A stretch of 64,000 nucleotides of DNA. It comes from Pokkaliibacter sp046614695 (lineage in GTDB: Bacteria; Pseudomonadota; Gammaproteobacteria; Pseudomonadales; Balneatricaceae). The translations under genes and the position numbers were made by a program. Shown piece by piece: positions 52,599 to 61,687 of the stretch. Position 1 is the first letter of the stretch. Each line of letters starts with the position of its first letter. The stretch is taken from NCBI RefSeq assembly GCF_046614695.1, contig NZ_JBKKHQ010000017.1:164059-228058 (forward strand), written 5' to 3'. Under the pieces are notes generated by a model. That model made no database searches, was not told where the DNA came from, and saw only the letters and a list, made by a program, of their open reading frames with translations.

Positions 52599-53513
52599 CT
52601 AGATCACCACCGCAGTCTGTTTGAGCAGTTGCCGCGCCAGCGCCACACCCTGCTCATGGCCACGGCCGACCAGACGGTGAGCGGCGACAGGGATAAACAC
52701 CGCCTGCACATCATCAGGCAGCACATAGTTGCGACCCTGCAGCAGGGCATGAGCCTGGCTGGCGGCTTTCAGCCCCAGCGCAGCACGAGGGGAAAGGCCA
52801 AGTTGAATCTTTTCATGTTCGCGGCTGCCATGAACCAAACGCAGCAGATAATCCACCAGCGCTTCGCTGACACTGACCCGCTTCACCTCCTGTTGCAGTT
52901 GCAGCAGGGTTTCAGCCGGCATGAGAGCGGTCAGCTTCTCCAGGGAGGCACGGCCAGCATTGCCGAGCAGCAGTTGGCGTTCCGCCTGCGGATCCGGGTA
53001 ACCCAGCGACAGGCGCATCAGAAAGCGATCCAGCTGGGACTCCGGCAAAGGATAAGTCCCGGCGTGGCTTTGCGGATTCTGGGTGGCGATCACGAAAAAC
53101 GGTTTGGGCAGCGGATAGGTCTGGCCTTCAATGCTGACCTGCTTTTCTTCCATTGCCTCCAAAAGAGCGCTTTGAGTTCGCGGTGAGGCGCGGTTCAGCT
53201 CATCGGCCATGATGAGTTGCGAGAAAATGGCGCCGGGATGAAAGCGAAAACTCTGCTCATTGGGGTGGTAGATGGTGGCGCCGAGAATATCGGCAGGGAG
53301 CACGTCGCTGGTGAATTGCACCCGGCGATAATCCAGTCCGAAACAACTGGCCAGCGCATGGGTCAGCGTCGTTTTACCCAGTCCCGGCACATCCTCCAGC
53401 AGCAGGTGACCCCCCGCGAGCAGGCAGGTGGTCGCCAATTGGGTAATTCGGGGTTTTCCGAGTAACACCCCGTCAAGGGTATGAAGAACATCAGTCAGCA
53501 CGCTATGGCTCAT
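52599..53513 (-). CDS. MoxR-family AAA+ ATPase
   Basis: The protein has 304 aa from the ATG at 53513, chosen because AGAGG lies five bases upstream; the frame extends 35 codons further without a ribosome-binding site. Walker A (LLEDVPGLGKTTLTHAL), Walker B (LIMADELNRASPRTQSALLEAMEE) and sensor 1 (FFVIATQNP) are intact. MoxR ATPases act as chaperones that activate or assemble partner proteins, here probably the DUF58 protein and TgpA. Confidence 0.93.
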   Translation of the reverse strand: MSHSVLTDVLHTLDGVLLGKPRITQLATTCLLAGGHLLLEDVPGLGKTTLTHALASCFGLDYRRVQFTSDVLPADILGATIYHPNEQSFRFHPGAIFSQLIMADELNRASPRTQSALLEAMEEKQVSIEGQTYPLPKPFFVIATQNPQSHAGTYPLPESQLDRFLMRLSLGYPDPQAERQLLLGNAGRASLEKLTALMPAETLLQLQQEVKRVSVSEALVDYLLRLVHGSREHEKIQLGLSPRAALGLKAASQAHALLQGRNYVLPDDVQAVFIPVAAHRLVGRGHEQGVALARQLLKQTAVVI

Positions 53514-53917
53514 GCTTACCTCTGGCTTGGCCGCGTGGAAAGGAACGGGCTTGTCACCCAAGTTCACACTCATGTCAGGAATTGGCACTAAAATCAAGGC
53601 AAAGTGTTTCCCGCCCATGAAGGCCGGGGGTCTAAGGAGTACAATTTCGCCGTCACAGGACGGCGGGATTAAAAGGGCGCTGGGTGGTTATCCTGCGGTG
53701 GTCGGCGCAGTCGCCGATTGGCGGAGTGAGACTATCACCGTCCGGCAGGCAGAGTGCTTTTGCAGTGTCTTTTCAGCGAAGCGAGCGATCATGATCGTCT
53801 TGCGAAGAGGCCTGTTAGAGGATTTTCCTGCTTCCTTCCTGGCTGTCATTGTGCTGTCATGTTTTTGTCAAATAATGGGGCCCGCGAATCGGGTGCCGTT
53901 ACCTGCCGGAGGTTGTC
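53514..53917 (+). other. 404-base gene-free region upstream of hemB
   Basis: It separates divergent moxR and hemB. Open frames here lack codon structure and ribosome-binding sites. Only the last 75 bases hold something recognisable, the PhoB-box-like repeats described separately. No other hairpin or repeat stood out. Confidence 0.6.
53843..53871 (+). promoter_or_regulatory. PhoB-box-like direct repeats upstream of hemB-ppk
   Basis: Two identical heptamers CTGTCAT (53843-53849 and 53854-53860) are separated by four bases. A third, weaker copy TTGTCAA (53865-53871) follows after four more bases, giving an 11-base period. The consensus Pho box is CTGTCAT, four AT-rich bases, CTGTCAT. AATAATG at 53871-53877 directly after it can serve as the -10 element. 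The layout predicts activation by PhoB under phosphate limitation. Confidence 0.72.
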
Positions 53918-54931
53918 GTGCGTTTTAATTCCAGTCAGCGTTTTTATCCCGAAACCCGCATGCGTCGTATGCGCGCCAATGACTTTTCCCGCCGTCTGAT
54001 GCGTGAAAACGTGCTGACGACCAACGATCTGATCTACCCCGTTTTTATTCTCGATGGTGAAAACCGTCGTGAGCCTGTGGCCTCTATGCCCGGCGTTGAG
54101 CGCATGAGTATTGATCTTCTGGTGCGTGAAGCCCGTGAGCTGGTCAGCCTTGGTATTCCTGCCATGGCGCTGTTTCCGGTCACCCCTTCAGAGCGCAAGT
54201 CCCTGCTGGCGGAAGAGTCCTACAATCCGGATGGTCTGGCGCAGCGCGCCACTAAAGCCATCAAGGATGCCTTCCCTGAGCTTGGCATCATCACCGATGT
54301 GGCGCTCGACCCTTTCACCACTCACGGTCTGGACGGCATCATCGACGATGAAGGCTATGTGCTGAATGACCGTACCGTCGATACCCTGATTCGTCAGGCG
54401 CTGTCCCATGCCGAAGCCGGAGCCGATGTGGTTGCACCGTCAGACATGATGGACGGTCGTATTGGCGGTATTCGTGAGGAGCTGGAAGATCAGGGGTTCG
54501 TCAACACCCGTATCATGGCCTATTCTGCCAAGTATGCCTCTGCTTATTATGGCCCCTTCCGCGATGCGGTGGGTTCGGCAGGTAATCTTGGCAAAGGCAA
54601 TAAATTTACCTTCCAGATGGATCCCGGCAACTCTGATGAGGCGCTGCACGAAGTCGCGCTGGATCTGGCCGAAGGGGCGGATATGGTCATGGTCAAACCG
54701 GGCATGCCTTATCTGGATATCGTCCGCCGCGTGAAAGATGAATTCGGTGTGCCGACTTTTATCTATCAGGTGTCAGGTGAGTACGCCATGCACATGGCTG
54801 CCGGTCAGCAGGGCTGGATTGATGCTGATGCCTGTCTGTTTGAAGCCCTTGTCGGCATGAAGCGGGCCGGTGCCGATGGCATCCTGACCTATTTTGCCAA
54901 ACAGGCCGCGCGCCTGATTCACAATCAGTAA
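53918..54931 (+). CDS. hemB: Delta-aminolevulinic acid dehydratase (porphobilinogen synthase)
   Basis: This 337-aa enzyme condenses two 5-aminolevulinates to porphobilinogen in haem synthesis. The catalytic lysines are visible in MAYSAKYASAYYGPFRDA and MVKPGMPYLDIV. The TDVALDPFTTHGLDGI segment is of the type that lacks the catalytic zinc cysteines and carries Asp instead, as in Pseudomonas. GTG start with GGAGG seven bases upstream. It is followed after 45 bases by ppk, with which it probably shares the Pho-type promoter. Confidence 0.97.
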   Translation: MRFNSSQRFYPETRMRRMRANDFSRRLMRENVLTTNDLIYPVFILDGENRREPVASMPGVERMSIDLLVREARELVSLGIPAMALFPVTPSERKSLLAEESYNPDGLAQRATKAIKDAFPELGIITDVALDPFTTHGLDGIIDDEGYVLNDRTVDTLIRQALSHAEAGADVVAPSDMMDGRIGGIREELEDQGFVNTRIMAYSAKYASAYYGPFRDAVGSAGNLGKGNKFTFQMDPGNSDEALHEVALDLAEGADMVMVKPGMPYLDIVRRVKDEFGVPTFIYQVSGEYAMHMAAGQQGWIDADACLFEALVGMKRAGADGILTYFAKQAARLIHNQ

Positions 54932-54976
54932 CGGGACCTGCGGGTGCCTGTTCGTTGCCAGAGTGAGAGGAGAGAG

Positions 54977-57136
54977 ATGAGTACCGTTACCGTCGCGCAG
55001 GCACTGGATGCAGAGAAGCCCGTGGTATCACCAGAGGCTGTCGAACAGGAAGAACAGGTACCCAGTATCGATCTTTCCTCTCCCGAGCTGTATATCAACC
55101 GGCACCTTAGCCACCTGCAGTTCAATATTCGCGTGCTGGAGCAGGCGCTGGATGAGCGTTATCCGCTGATCGAGCGTCTGCAGTTTCTGTTGATCTTCTC
55201 CAGCAACCTTGATGAATTCTTTGAAATCAAAGTCGCCGAGTTACACCGTCAGGTGCGCTTTGGTCGTGAGAAAGTCGGCCCGGATGGCCTGCAGCCTCAG
55301 GAAGTGCTGCGCCGTATTCGTGAGCTTTGCCATGAGCAGATCGAGCGCCAGTACGCGATTCTGAACGATGTGCTGATTCCAGCGATGGAAGAGCAGAAAA
55401 TCCGCTTTCTGCGTCGTCGTGAGTGGACCAAGGCGCAGCGTGAGTGGATTCGCGAGTATTTCTTCGACACCCTGATGCCGGTGATGACGCCGATTGGTCT
55501 GGACCCGGCGCACCCGTTCCCTCGTCTGGTGAACAAAAGCCTTAACTTTATCGTCGCGCTGGAAGGCAAAGACGCTTTCGGTCGTGACTCCGGCATGGCA
55601 ATCATTCCGGCGCCGCGCTCCATGCCGCGTCTTATCCGTTTACCGGATGAACTGTGCCGTGGCGGCGATAACCTGATCTTCCTCTCCTCGGTGATTCACG
55701 CTTTTGCCGATGAGCTCTTCCCCGGCATGGAAGTGCTGGGTTGCTACCAGTTCCGTCTGACCCGTAACGCTGACCTGGATTTTGACTCGGAAGAAGTCGA
55801 TGACCTGGCGCGCGCACTCAAAGGTGAGCTGCAGCATCGCCAGTTTGGTCAGGCTGTGCGTCTTGAGGTGGCTGATAACTGCCCGGATGACATGGTCGCC
55901 TTCCTGCTGAAAGAGTTTGGTCTGGGCGAGAATGACCTGTTCCGTGTAAACGGTCCGGTGAACCTGACCCGTATGGGCGCGGTGCGCAAACTGGTGCAGC
56001 GTGCTGACCTGTGCTTCCCGTCCTTCTCTCCCGGTTTGCCCAAGCGCCTTCGTGATCGTAAGTCGATGTTTGAAGCGCTGCGTCAACGTGATCTGCTGCT
56101 GCATCATCCCTATGAGTCCTTTACTCCTGTGGTTGATCTGCTGCGCGAAGCGGCGCGTGATCCACGGGTGCTGGCGGTCAAGCAGACCCTGTACCGGACG
56201 GGTAATAACTCTGAGATCGTGGCAGCGCTGATTGAAGCGGCGCGTAACGGTAAGGAAGTGACGGCGGTTATCGAGATCCGCGCCCGCTTTGATGAGGAAA
56301 ACAACCTCAAGCTGGCCAGCCTGCTGCAGGAAGCCGGAGTGGTCGTGGTATACGGCGTGGTGGGCTATAAAACCCACGCCAAACTGATGATGATCGTTCG
56401 TCAGGAAGATAACGAGCTGCGCCGCTATGTGCATCTGGGGACGGGTAACTACCACCAGGGGACTGCGCGCCTGTACACTGATTACAGTCTGCTGACGGCG
56501 GATCAGGAAGTCGGCGAGGACGTGCACAAAATCTTCCAGCAGCTCACCGGCATGGGCAAAATTCTGCGCCTGAGTAAGGTGCTGAATGCGCCTTTCTCCC
56601 TGCATCCGAAGATGGTGGAGTACATCCTGCGCGAGATGCGCCATGCGCAGGCGGGTAAAGAGTCCCACATCATCGTCAAGGTGAACTCGCTGACGGAACC
56701 GCGTCTGATTCGTACCTTGTATCGTGCCTCTCAGGCTGGTGTGAAGATCGACCTGATCGTGCGGGGCATGTGCTGTCTGCGTCCGGGGGTGCCCGGCGTG
56801 TCAGAGAACATCCGCGTGCGTTCGGTCATCGGCCGCTTCCTTGAACACAGTCGCGTGGCGTACTTCTACAACGATGGCGCCCCGGAAATGTATGGTGCCA
56901 GTGCCGACTGGATGGAGCGCAACATGCTTTACCGTGTGGAAACCTGTTTCCCTATGGAGCCGCTGCGTGTCGCCCCCCGTGTGCGTAAGGATCTGGACCT
57001 GTATCTGGAGGACAACACCGGCGCCTGGTTATTGCAGCAGGATGGCAGCTATCAGCGCGTGGCCTTTGAAGAGGGCGCAGAGCCTATCAATGCTCAGCAG
57101 GTGCTGCTTGAGCGTCTGGCGGCAGCGGCAATCTAG
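54977..57136 (+). CDS. ppk1: Polyphosphate kinase 1
   Basis: The protein has 719 aa from the ATG at 54977, which has a strong GGAGAGAG immediately upstream; an extension of 11 codons is unsupported. It polymerises the gamma phosphate of ATP into polyphosphate. The phosphorylated His is in the phospholipase-D-like GVVGYKTHAKLMMIVR, and the second active-site His is in HLGTGNYHQGTARLYTD. N-terminal head region ELYINRHLSHLQFNIRVLEQA is conserved. Degradation of the product is encoded nearby by ppx. Confidence 0.97.
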   Translation: MSTVTVAQALDAEKPVVSPEAVEQEEQVPSIDLSSPELYINRHLSHLQFNIRVLEQALDERYPLIERLQFLLIFSSNLDEFFEIKVAELHRQVRFGREKVGPDGLQPQEVLRRIRELCHEQIERQYAILNDVLIPAMEEQKIRFLRRREWTKAQREWIREYFFDTLMPVMTPIGLDPAHPFPRLVNKSLNFIVALEGKDAFGRDSGMAIIPAPRSMPRLIRLPDELCRGGDNLIFLSSVIHAFADELFPGMEVLGCYQFRLTRNADLDFDSEEVDDLARALKGELQHRQFGQAVRLEVADNCPDDMVAFLLKEFGLGENDLFRVNGPVNLTRMGAVRKLVQRADLCFPSFSPGLPKRLRDRKSMFEALRQRDLLLHHPYESFTPVVDLLREAARDPRVLAVKQTLYRTGNNSEIVAALIEAARNGKEVTAVIEIRARFDEENNLKLASLLQEAGVVVVYGVVGYKTHAKLMMIVRQEDNELRRYVHLGTGNYHQGTARLYTDYSLLTADQEVGEDVHKIFQQLTGMGKILRLSKVLNAPFSLHPKMVEYILREMRHAQAGKESHIIVKVNSLTEPRLIRTLYRASQAGVKIDLIVRGMCCLRPGVPGVSENIRVRSVIGRFLEHSRVAYFYNDGAPEMYGASADWMERNMLYRVETCFPMEPLRVAPRVRKDLDLYLEDNTGAWLLQQDGSYQRVAFEEGAEPINAQQVLLERLAAAAI

Positions 57137-57153
57137 GGCCTGCCTACGTCTGG

Positions 57154-57180
57154 AAAAACGCTGCCTGTGCAGCGTTTTTT
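57154..57180 (+). terminator. Terminator after ppk1
   Basis: AAAAACGCTGC faces GCAGCGTTTTTT across a CTGT loop. Confidence 0.87.
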
Positions 57181-57240
57181 TATGTCTGCCATAATGTCGG
57201 CAATGATTTTCTCAGTGTGTTGGAAAAGGAGTTTGTGTCC

Positions 57241-57732
57241 TTGAAAAAGATGTTATCTCTGATGGTGGTGGCATCCGCTATCCTGCTGGCGGGTTGTTCT
57301 GACAAGAATGAAGTGGGCGATGTCAGCCTCGGGCTTTTCACCACCAAGGATATCAAGCTGGAAAAACTGGATGACCCGAAGATTCCTGGCGTGACCTGCT
57401 ATATCAGCCATGTGGAAGCCAATCTCGATTTTGCTGATCCTTCGGATATGTCCATCGCCTGTCGCCAGACTGGCCCCATTACCTATGACATGCTGAAGAC
57501 CATCGATCTTTCCAAGGGTGGAGAGGTGATCTTCTCGACCTCGAAGAGCATCCTCTTTAAGGCATTGAAAGTGCGAAGAATCTTCGATGAAGAAAACCGG
57601 ACGCTGCTGTATGTGAGCTATTCCACTAAGGAAGTGAATGGCAGTCACAAACACGCTCTGTCGACGGTGCCGCTGTGGGGTAACCCTGTTTGGCAGGAGC
57701 TCAGCCAGCAGCCACTGACCAGCGGCAAATAA
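57241..57732 (+). CDS. creA: CreA-family lipoprotein
   Basis: The protein has 163 aa from a TTG at 57241, nine bases after AAGGAG; a GTG at 57235 is an alternative but only three bases from it. The N-terminus MVVASAILLAGC ends in a lipobox, so it is likely a lipoprotein. The mature part resembles CreA (VGDVSLGLFTTKDIKLEKLDDPKIPGVTCYISHVE, then ADPSDMSIACRQTGPI). The role of CreA is not established. It is convergent with ppx, with a terminator between. Confidence 0.87.
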   Translation: MKKMLSLMVVASAILLAGCSDKNEVGDVSLGLFTTKDIKLEKLDDPKIPGVTCYISHVEANLDFADPSDMSIACRQTGPITYDMLKTIDLSKGGEVIFSTSKSILFKALKVRRIFDEENRTLLYVSYSTKEVNGSHKHALSTVPLWGNPVWQELSQQPLTSGK

Positions 57733-57748
57733 GCGGATGTTGAGCAAT

Positions 57749-57777
57749 AAAAAAGGCACTCAGAGGAGTGCCTTTTT
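57749..57777. terminator. Bidirectional terminator between creA and ppx
   Basis: AAAAAAGGCACTC faces GAGTGCCTTTTT across an AGAG loop. Confidence 0.88.
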
Positions 57778-57808
57778 GCTTTATAACGGGAAAAATCGCT
57801 GCCTGAAC

Positions 57809-59329
57809 TCAGACGATCTCCAGTGTCATATTGACGTTTTTCCAGTACTGCACTTCCTCGGTCAGCTCATCCATGGTCAGTGGGCGGCTTTCCAGCCAAC
57901 CTTCCGGGAAGCGAATAGTCACGGTCTTTTCATCCGCACTCAGTACGAAAGCAGGCTGGCGCTGCTTGTTGCGATTACGGTGCAGTAAGACGGCAAGACG
58001 CAGAATCAGACACAAGCGCAGACAAGGCTGACGGTAGTTTTCCGGTAAGGCTTCAAACACCGACTTGGAGATCTTGCGGCGGTGGCAGCGTACCAGACTG
58101 GCCAGTGCACGTTGCTCCTGACGGGTAAAACCGGCCAGGTCCGCATTTTCGAGAATATAGGCACCGTGCTTGTGGAAGTTGGAATGCGCAATAGCCAATC
58201 CCATTTCGTGCACGCGCGCCGCCCAGCTCAGCAGATCGTGATATTCCTGATCCATCAGATCCCAGGACTGGCGAATCTGCGCCAAAGCAATTAATGCTGA
58301 GTTCTCGACCCGCGCGGCCTGACGGCGATCGACCTGGAAACGGCGCATCTGGCCATCAATGGTGGTTTCACGAATATCCTCATGGTGCAGTCGGCCCAGC
58401 ATGTCATACAGCAGGCCTTCGCGCAGGGCGCCGTCGGACTTGCGCATTTGCTCAATATCCAAACTGAAGAAGATCGCCCAGAGGATCGCAAGTCCGGCAG
58501 GCAGCAGATGCTGACGATCAGGCTTGAGACCTTCAAAGTTGAGCTCGCTGATATGCTTGCAGGCCAACACTTTCTTACGCAGCTTTTGCAGGGACTCCTG
58601 CGTGATGCCTTCGGTGCTCCAGCCCTCAGCGACACTGATGGACTCAATAGCCTTGATCGTGCCCGAAGCACCAACCACATTGACCCAGCCCACTTTACGG
58701 AACTGGCTGCGGATGCTCATGAGCTCACGCTGAGCCGCAGAAATCGCGCGGCGGAATGACTTCTCGGAAATCTCACCGTTCGCAAAGAAACGCTGATTAA
58801 AGGACACGCAGCCCATGTGCAGGCTTTCGAGATGCTGAGCTTCGAAGCGCTCACCGATAATAAATTCGGTGGAACCACCACCAATATCGATCACCAGACG
58901 GCGGCTGCCGTCATCCGCCAAGGAGTGGGCCGCACCCAGATAAATCAGACGGGCTTCCTCGCGTCCGGCAATGACTTCAATCGGGTGCTGAATCACCTGC
59001 TCGGCGCGGGCGATAAACTCTTCACGGTTGCGCGCCGCGCGCAGGGCATTGGTGCCGACAATCTTGATGGTGTTTTTAGGCATGCCGGCAATGCGCTGGG
59101 AGAAACGGCGCATGCACTCAAGGCCGCGCTCGATGGCTTCTTCAGAGAGAATATCCTGATCATCCAGGCCAGCGGCCAGCTGGACCTTTTCGCCCAGCTT
59201 ATCGACGATCTGGATGTTGTCCTGAACCAGTCGGGCCAGAACCATATGAAAGCTATTGGAGCCAAGGTCGATTGCGGCGACCAGAGGAGACTCAGCGTTG
59301 TCTGTCAGAGATTGTGCTTCAACGGTCAT
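57809..59329 (-). CDS. ppx: Exopolyphosphatase
   Basis: This 506-aa Ppx/GppA-family enzyme removes phosphate from the ends of polyphosphate chains. The ATPase-fold signatures VAAIDLGSNSFHMVLAR near residues 17-33 and LVIDIGGGSTEFIIGE are clear. An HD-like C-terminal region (LLSWAARVHEMGLAIAHSNFHKHGAYI) is typical of the longer forms. AAGGGACAG precedes the ATG. It is transcribed away from trxA and converges on creA, so its regulation is separate from that of ppk. Confidence 0.95.
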   Translation of the reverse strand: MTVEAQSLTDNAESPLVAAIDLGSNSFHMVLARLVQDNIQIVDKLGEKVQLAAGLDDQDILSEEAIERGLECMRRFSQRIAGMPKNTIKIVGTNALRAARNREEFIARAEQVIQHPIEVIAGREEARLIYLGAAHSLADDGSRRLVIDIGGGSTEFIIGERFEAQHLESLHMGCVSFNQRFFANGEISEKSFRRAISAAQRELMSIRSQFRKVGWVNVVGASGTIKAIESISVAEGWSTEGITQESLQKLRKKVLACKHISELNFEGLKPDRQHLLPAGLAILWAIFFSLDIEQMRKSDGALREGLLYDMLGRLHHEDIRETTIDGQMRRFQVDRRQAARVENSALIALAQIRQSWDLMDQEYHDLLSWAARVHEMGLAIAHSNFHKHGAYILENADLAGFTRQEQRALASLVRCHRRKISKSVFEALPENYRQPCLRLCLILRLAVLLHRNRNKQRQPAFVLSADEKTVTIRFPEGWLESRPLTMDELTEEVQYWKNVNMTLEIV

Positions 59330-59553
59330 ACTGTCCCTTGAAATACCCGTGCAAGGCCTTATTTGTGTCGTAGATTAGCAGAAAGTCTTTTCCAGCGTCT
59401 CTGATAAATTCGGCCCGTGGGACTTTTGCTACCAAAGGATATTGTCCGTTGCCTGACAAGCGTCGCGGGTCTTGCGGTTTTCCGCTGACAGATGCGGTGC
59501 TAAGATGTCGAGCATCAGGCGCGTCCTGTTCTATTCATCTGGAGACAAGTTTC

Positions 59554-59877
59554 ATGAGCGAGATTGTTAACGTAACCGACGCTTCCTTTGACGAAGATGT
59601 GCTGAAAGCTTCCGGTCCTGTACTGGTTGATTACTGGGCAGAATGGTGCGGCCCTTGCAAAATGATCGCCCCTGTTCTGGCTGAAGTCGCCAAGGAATAC
59701 GCTGATCGTCTGAAAGTCTGCAAACTGAATATCGACGAGAACCCCGAAACTGCACCCAAGTTCGGCATCCGTGGTATCCCCACCCTGATGATCTTCAAGG
59801 ATGGTGCGGTAGAGGCCACTAAAGTTGGCGCGCTTTCCAAGTCTCAGCTTAGCGCCTTCCTGGACGCTAACCTGTAA
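59554..59877 (+). CDS. trxA: Thioredoxin 1
   Basis: This 107-aa protein has the active site WCGPC at residues 31-35 and the conserved cis-Pro in GIRGIPTLMIF. The start at 59554 has GGAGAC upstream and gives the standard family length; the frame is open 35 codons further but is not needed. It is a general disulfide reductase of the cytoplasm. The neighbouring rho follows after a long leader. Confidence 0.97.
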   Translation: MSEIVNVTDASFDEDVLKASGPVLVDYWAEWCGPCKMIAPVLAEVAKEYADRLKVCKLNIDENPETAPKFGIRGIPTLMIFKDGAVEATKVGALSKSQLSAFLDANL

Positions 59878-59883
59878 TAGCGA

Positions 59884-59917
59884 AGAGCCGGTAACCCTTG
59901 TGGAGCCGGCTTTTTTT
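59884..59917 (+). terminator. Terminator after trxA
   Basis: AGCCGG faces CCGGCT (with flanking A-T pairs) around a 14-base loop, followed by seven Ts. Confidence 0.75.
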
Positions 59918-59978
59918 CTGCCTGTTTTCTGGCGCAAGCCGCGTCTTTTGTGAAACTCAGGTTTTAATGATCAATGAA

Positions 59979-60007
59979 TAGACAGGGCGGATTTTTTTAC
60001 CTATTAT
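59979..60007 (+). promoter_or_regulatory. Probable sigma-70 promoter of rho
   Basis: TAGACA and TATTAT, each one base from consensus, are separated by 17 bases. Transcription would start near 60014. Confidence 0.6.
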
Positions 60008-60013
60008 CCGTTA

Positions 60014-60272
60014 ACCAGTCTGGAAGTCAGGCTTCGTGCTGGACCAATCCCCGGTCAAGGTACTGACCTCCGATAATTCGTTAATTCTACATACCGAGAA
60101 TTTCGTTCCATTTAACCTCGCCCTGGTTTTTCCGTTTTTTGTATCGCTCGTTGCACCTGTGCCGGTTGCCCATGTGATGCTGTTTGGAAACCACCCGCTA
60201 GTTATTTTTTCTTAGCACAAGGGCGGCCTGTCCTTTACTCAACTGCGACCATTCGCGTCTCTGACTCAAGTT
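60014..60272 (+). promoter_or_regulatory. Long 5' leader of rho
   Basis: About 259 untranslated bases precede the rho ATG, with no credible gene. The leader contains C- and T-rich stretches, which suit loading of Rho on its own message. In E. coli rho is autoregulated by attenuation in its leader; the same is likely here, but no defined hairpin proves it. No clear Shine-Dalgarno is seen before the ATG (CTCAAGTT). Confidence 0.5.
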
Positions 60273-61532
60273 ATGAATCTAACCGAGCTCAAACAAAAAA
60301 CCGTACCAGACTTGCTGGAACTTGCTAACCAGATGGGCTTGGAGAATCTCGCCCGTTCACGTAAGCAAGACGTGATCTTCGCTATCCTCAAGGCTCACGC
60401 CAAAAGCGGTGAAGATATCTATGGTGACGGCGTACTGGAAATTTTGCAGGATGGCTTCGGCTTTCTGCGTTCCGCCGACTCCTCTTACCTGGCAGGTCCT
60501 GATGACATCTATGTCTCTCCCAGCCAGATTCGCCGCTTTAACCTGCGTAAAGGTGACAGCATCTCCGGCAAAATCCGTCCACCAAAAGAAGGTGAGCGTT
60601 ATTTTGCCCTGCTGAAAGTCAGTGAAATCAACTATGACCGCCCTGAGTCTTCCAAGAACAAGGTGCTGTTTGAGAACCTGACACCACTGTTCCCCAATCA
60701 GCGTCTGGCGCTGGAGCAGGGTAACGGTAGTACCGAAGACCTGACGTCTCGTGTTTTCGACCTGATCTGCCCCATCGGTAAAGGCCAGCGTGCGCTGATC
60801 GTTTCTCCGCCAAAAGCGGGTAAAACTCTGATGTTGCAGACCATCGCTAACTCCATCGCCCGTAACAACCCAGAGTGCTATCTCATCGTTCTGCTGATTG
60901 ATGAACGCCCTGAGGAAGTGACCGAGATGCAGCGTACTGTGCGCGGTGAAGTGGTTGCTTCTACATTCGATGAGCCACCAGCCCGTCACGTTCAGGTGGC
61001 TGAAATGGTTATCGAGAAAGCCAAGCGTCTGGTTGAGCACAAGAAAGATGTGGTCATCCTGCTTGACTCCATTACTCGTTTGGCTCGTGCCTACAACACC
61101 GTTATCCCTTCCTCTGGTAAGGTGCTGACCGGTGGTGTGGACGCCCACGCTCTTGAGAAGCCCAAGCGTTTCTTCGGTGCTGCGCGTAATATCGAAGAGG
61201 GCGGCAGCCTCACTATCGTTGCTACTGCGCTGGTTGATACCGGCTCAAAAATGGACGATGTGATCTTTGAAGAATTTAAAGGTACAGGTAACGCGGAAAT
61301 CCATCTGGATCGTCGTATTGCCGAGAAACGTACTTTCCCTGCGATCAATATCCGTCGTTCCGGTACGCGTCGTGAAGACCTGCTGACCAGTGATGAAGAG
61401 CTGCAGCGTATGTGGATTCTTCGTAAGCTGCTGGATCCAATGGAAGATGGCGCGGCGATCGAGTTCGTGCTCGATAAGCTGAAGGACTTCAAAACCAATG
61501 ATGAGTTCTTCCTGTCGATGAAGCGCGGCTAA
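60273..61532 (+). CDS. rho: Transcription termination factor Rho
   Basis: This 419-aa protein is a hexameric RNA-dependent ATPase that ends transcription. The N-terminal MNLTELKQKTVPDLLELA, the cold-shock-like primary RNA-binding domain (GFGFLRSADSSYLAGPDDIYVSPSQIRRF), the Walker A SPPKAGKTLMLQ near residues 178-189, the Walker B VVILLDSITRLARAYN and the Q/R-loop GTGNAEIHLDR are all present. No insertion is seen, so length equals that of E. coli Rho. Confidence 0.98.
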   Translation: MNLTELKQKTVPDLLELANQMGLENLARSRKQDVIFAILKAHAKSGEDIYGDGVLEILQDGFGFLRSADSSYLAGPDDIYVSPSQIRRFNLRKGDSISGKIRPPKEGERYFALLKVSEINYDRPESSKNKVLFENLTPLFPNQRLALEQGNGSTEDLTSRVFDLICPIGKGQRALIVSPPKAGKTLMLQTIANSIARNNPECYLIVLLIDERPEEVTEMQRTVRGEVVASTFDEPPARHVQVAEMVIEKAKRLVEHKKDVVILLDSITRLARAYNTVIPSSGKVLTGGVDAHALEKPKRFFGAARNIEEGGSLTIVATALVDTGSKMDDVIFEEFKGTGNAEIHLDRRIAEKRTFPAINIRRSGTRREDLLTSDEELQRMWILRKLLDPMEDGAAIEFVLDKLKDFKTNDEFFLSMKRG

Positions 61533-61545
61533 GCCTGCGTCATCG

Positions 61546-61577
61546 AAAAAGGGGCAAGCCAACACTTGCCCCTTTTT
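61546..61577 (+). terminator. Terminator after rho
   Basis: AAAAAGGGGCAAG faces CTTGCCCCTTTTT across a CCAACA loop. Confidence 0.88.
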
Positions 61578-61687
61578 GCTATCTGCCATTCGGCCTTTTT
61601 CTCGACTCTCTTCTTATTTACACTCAAGCGCCTGCAGGCAGATCAGCCTGTGGCCAGCGGCCGAAGTTCAAAGCCTGAGGGGTGCCA

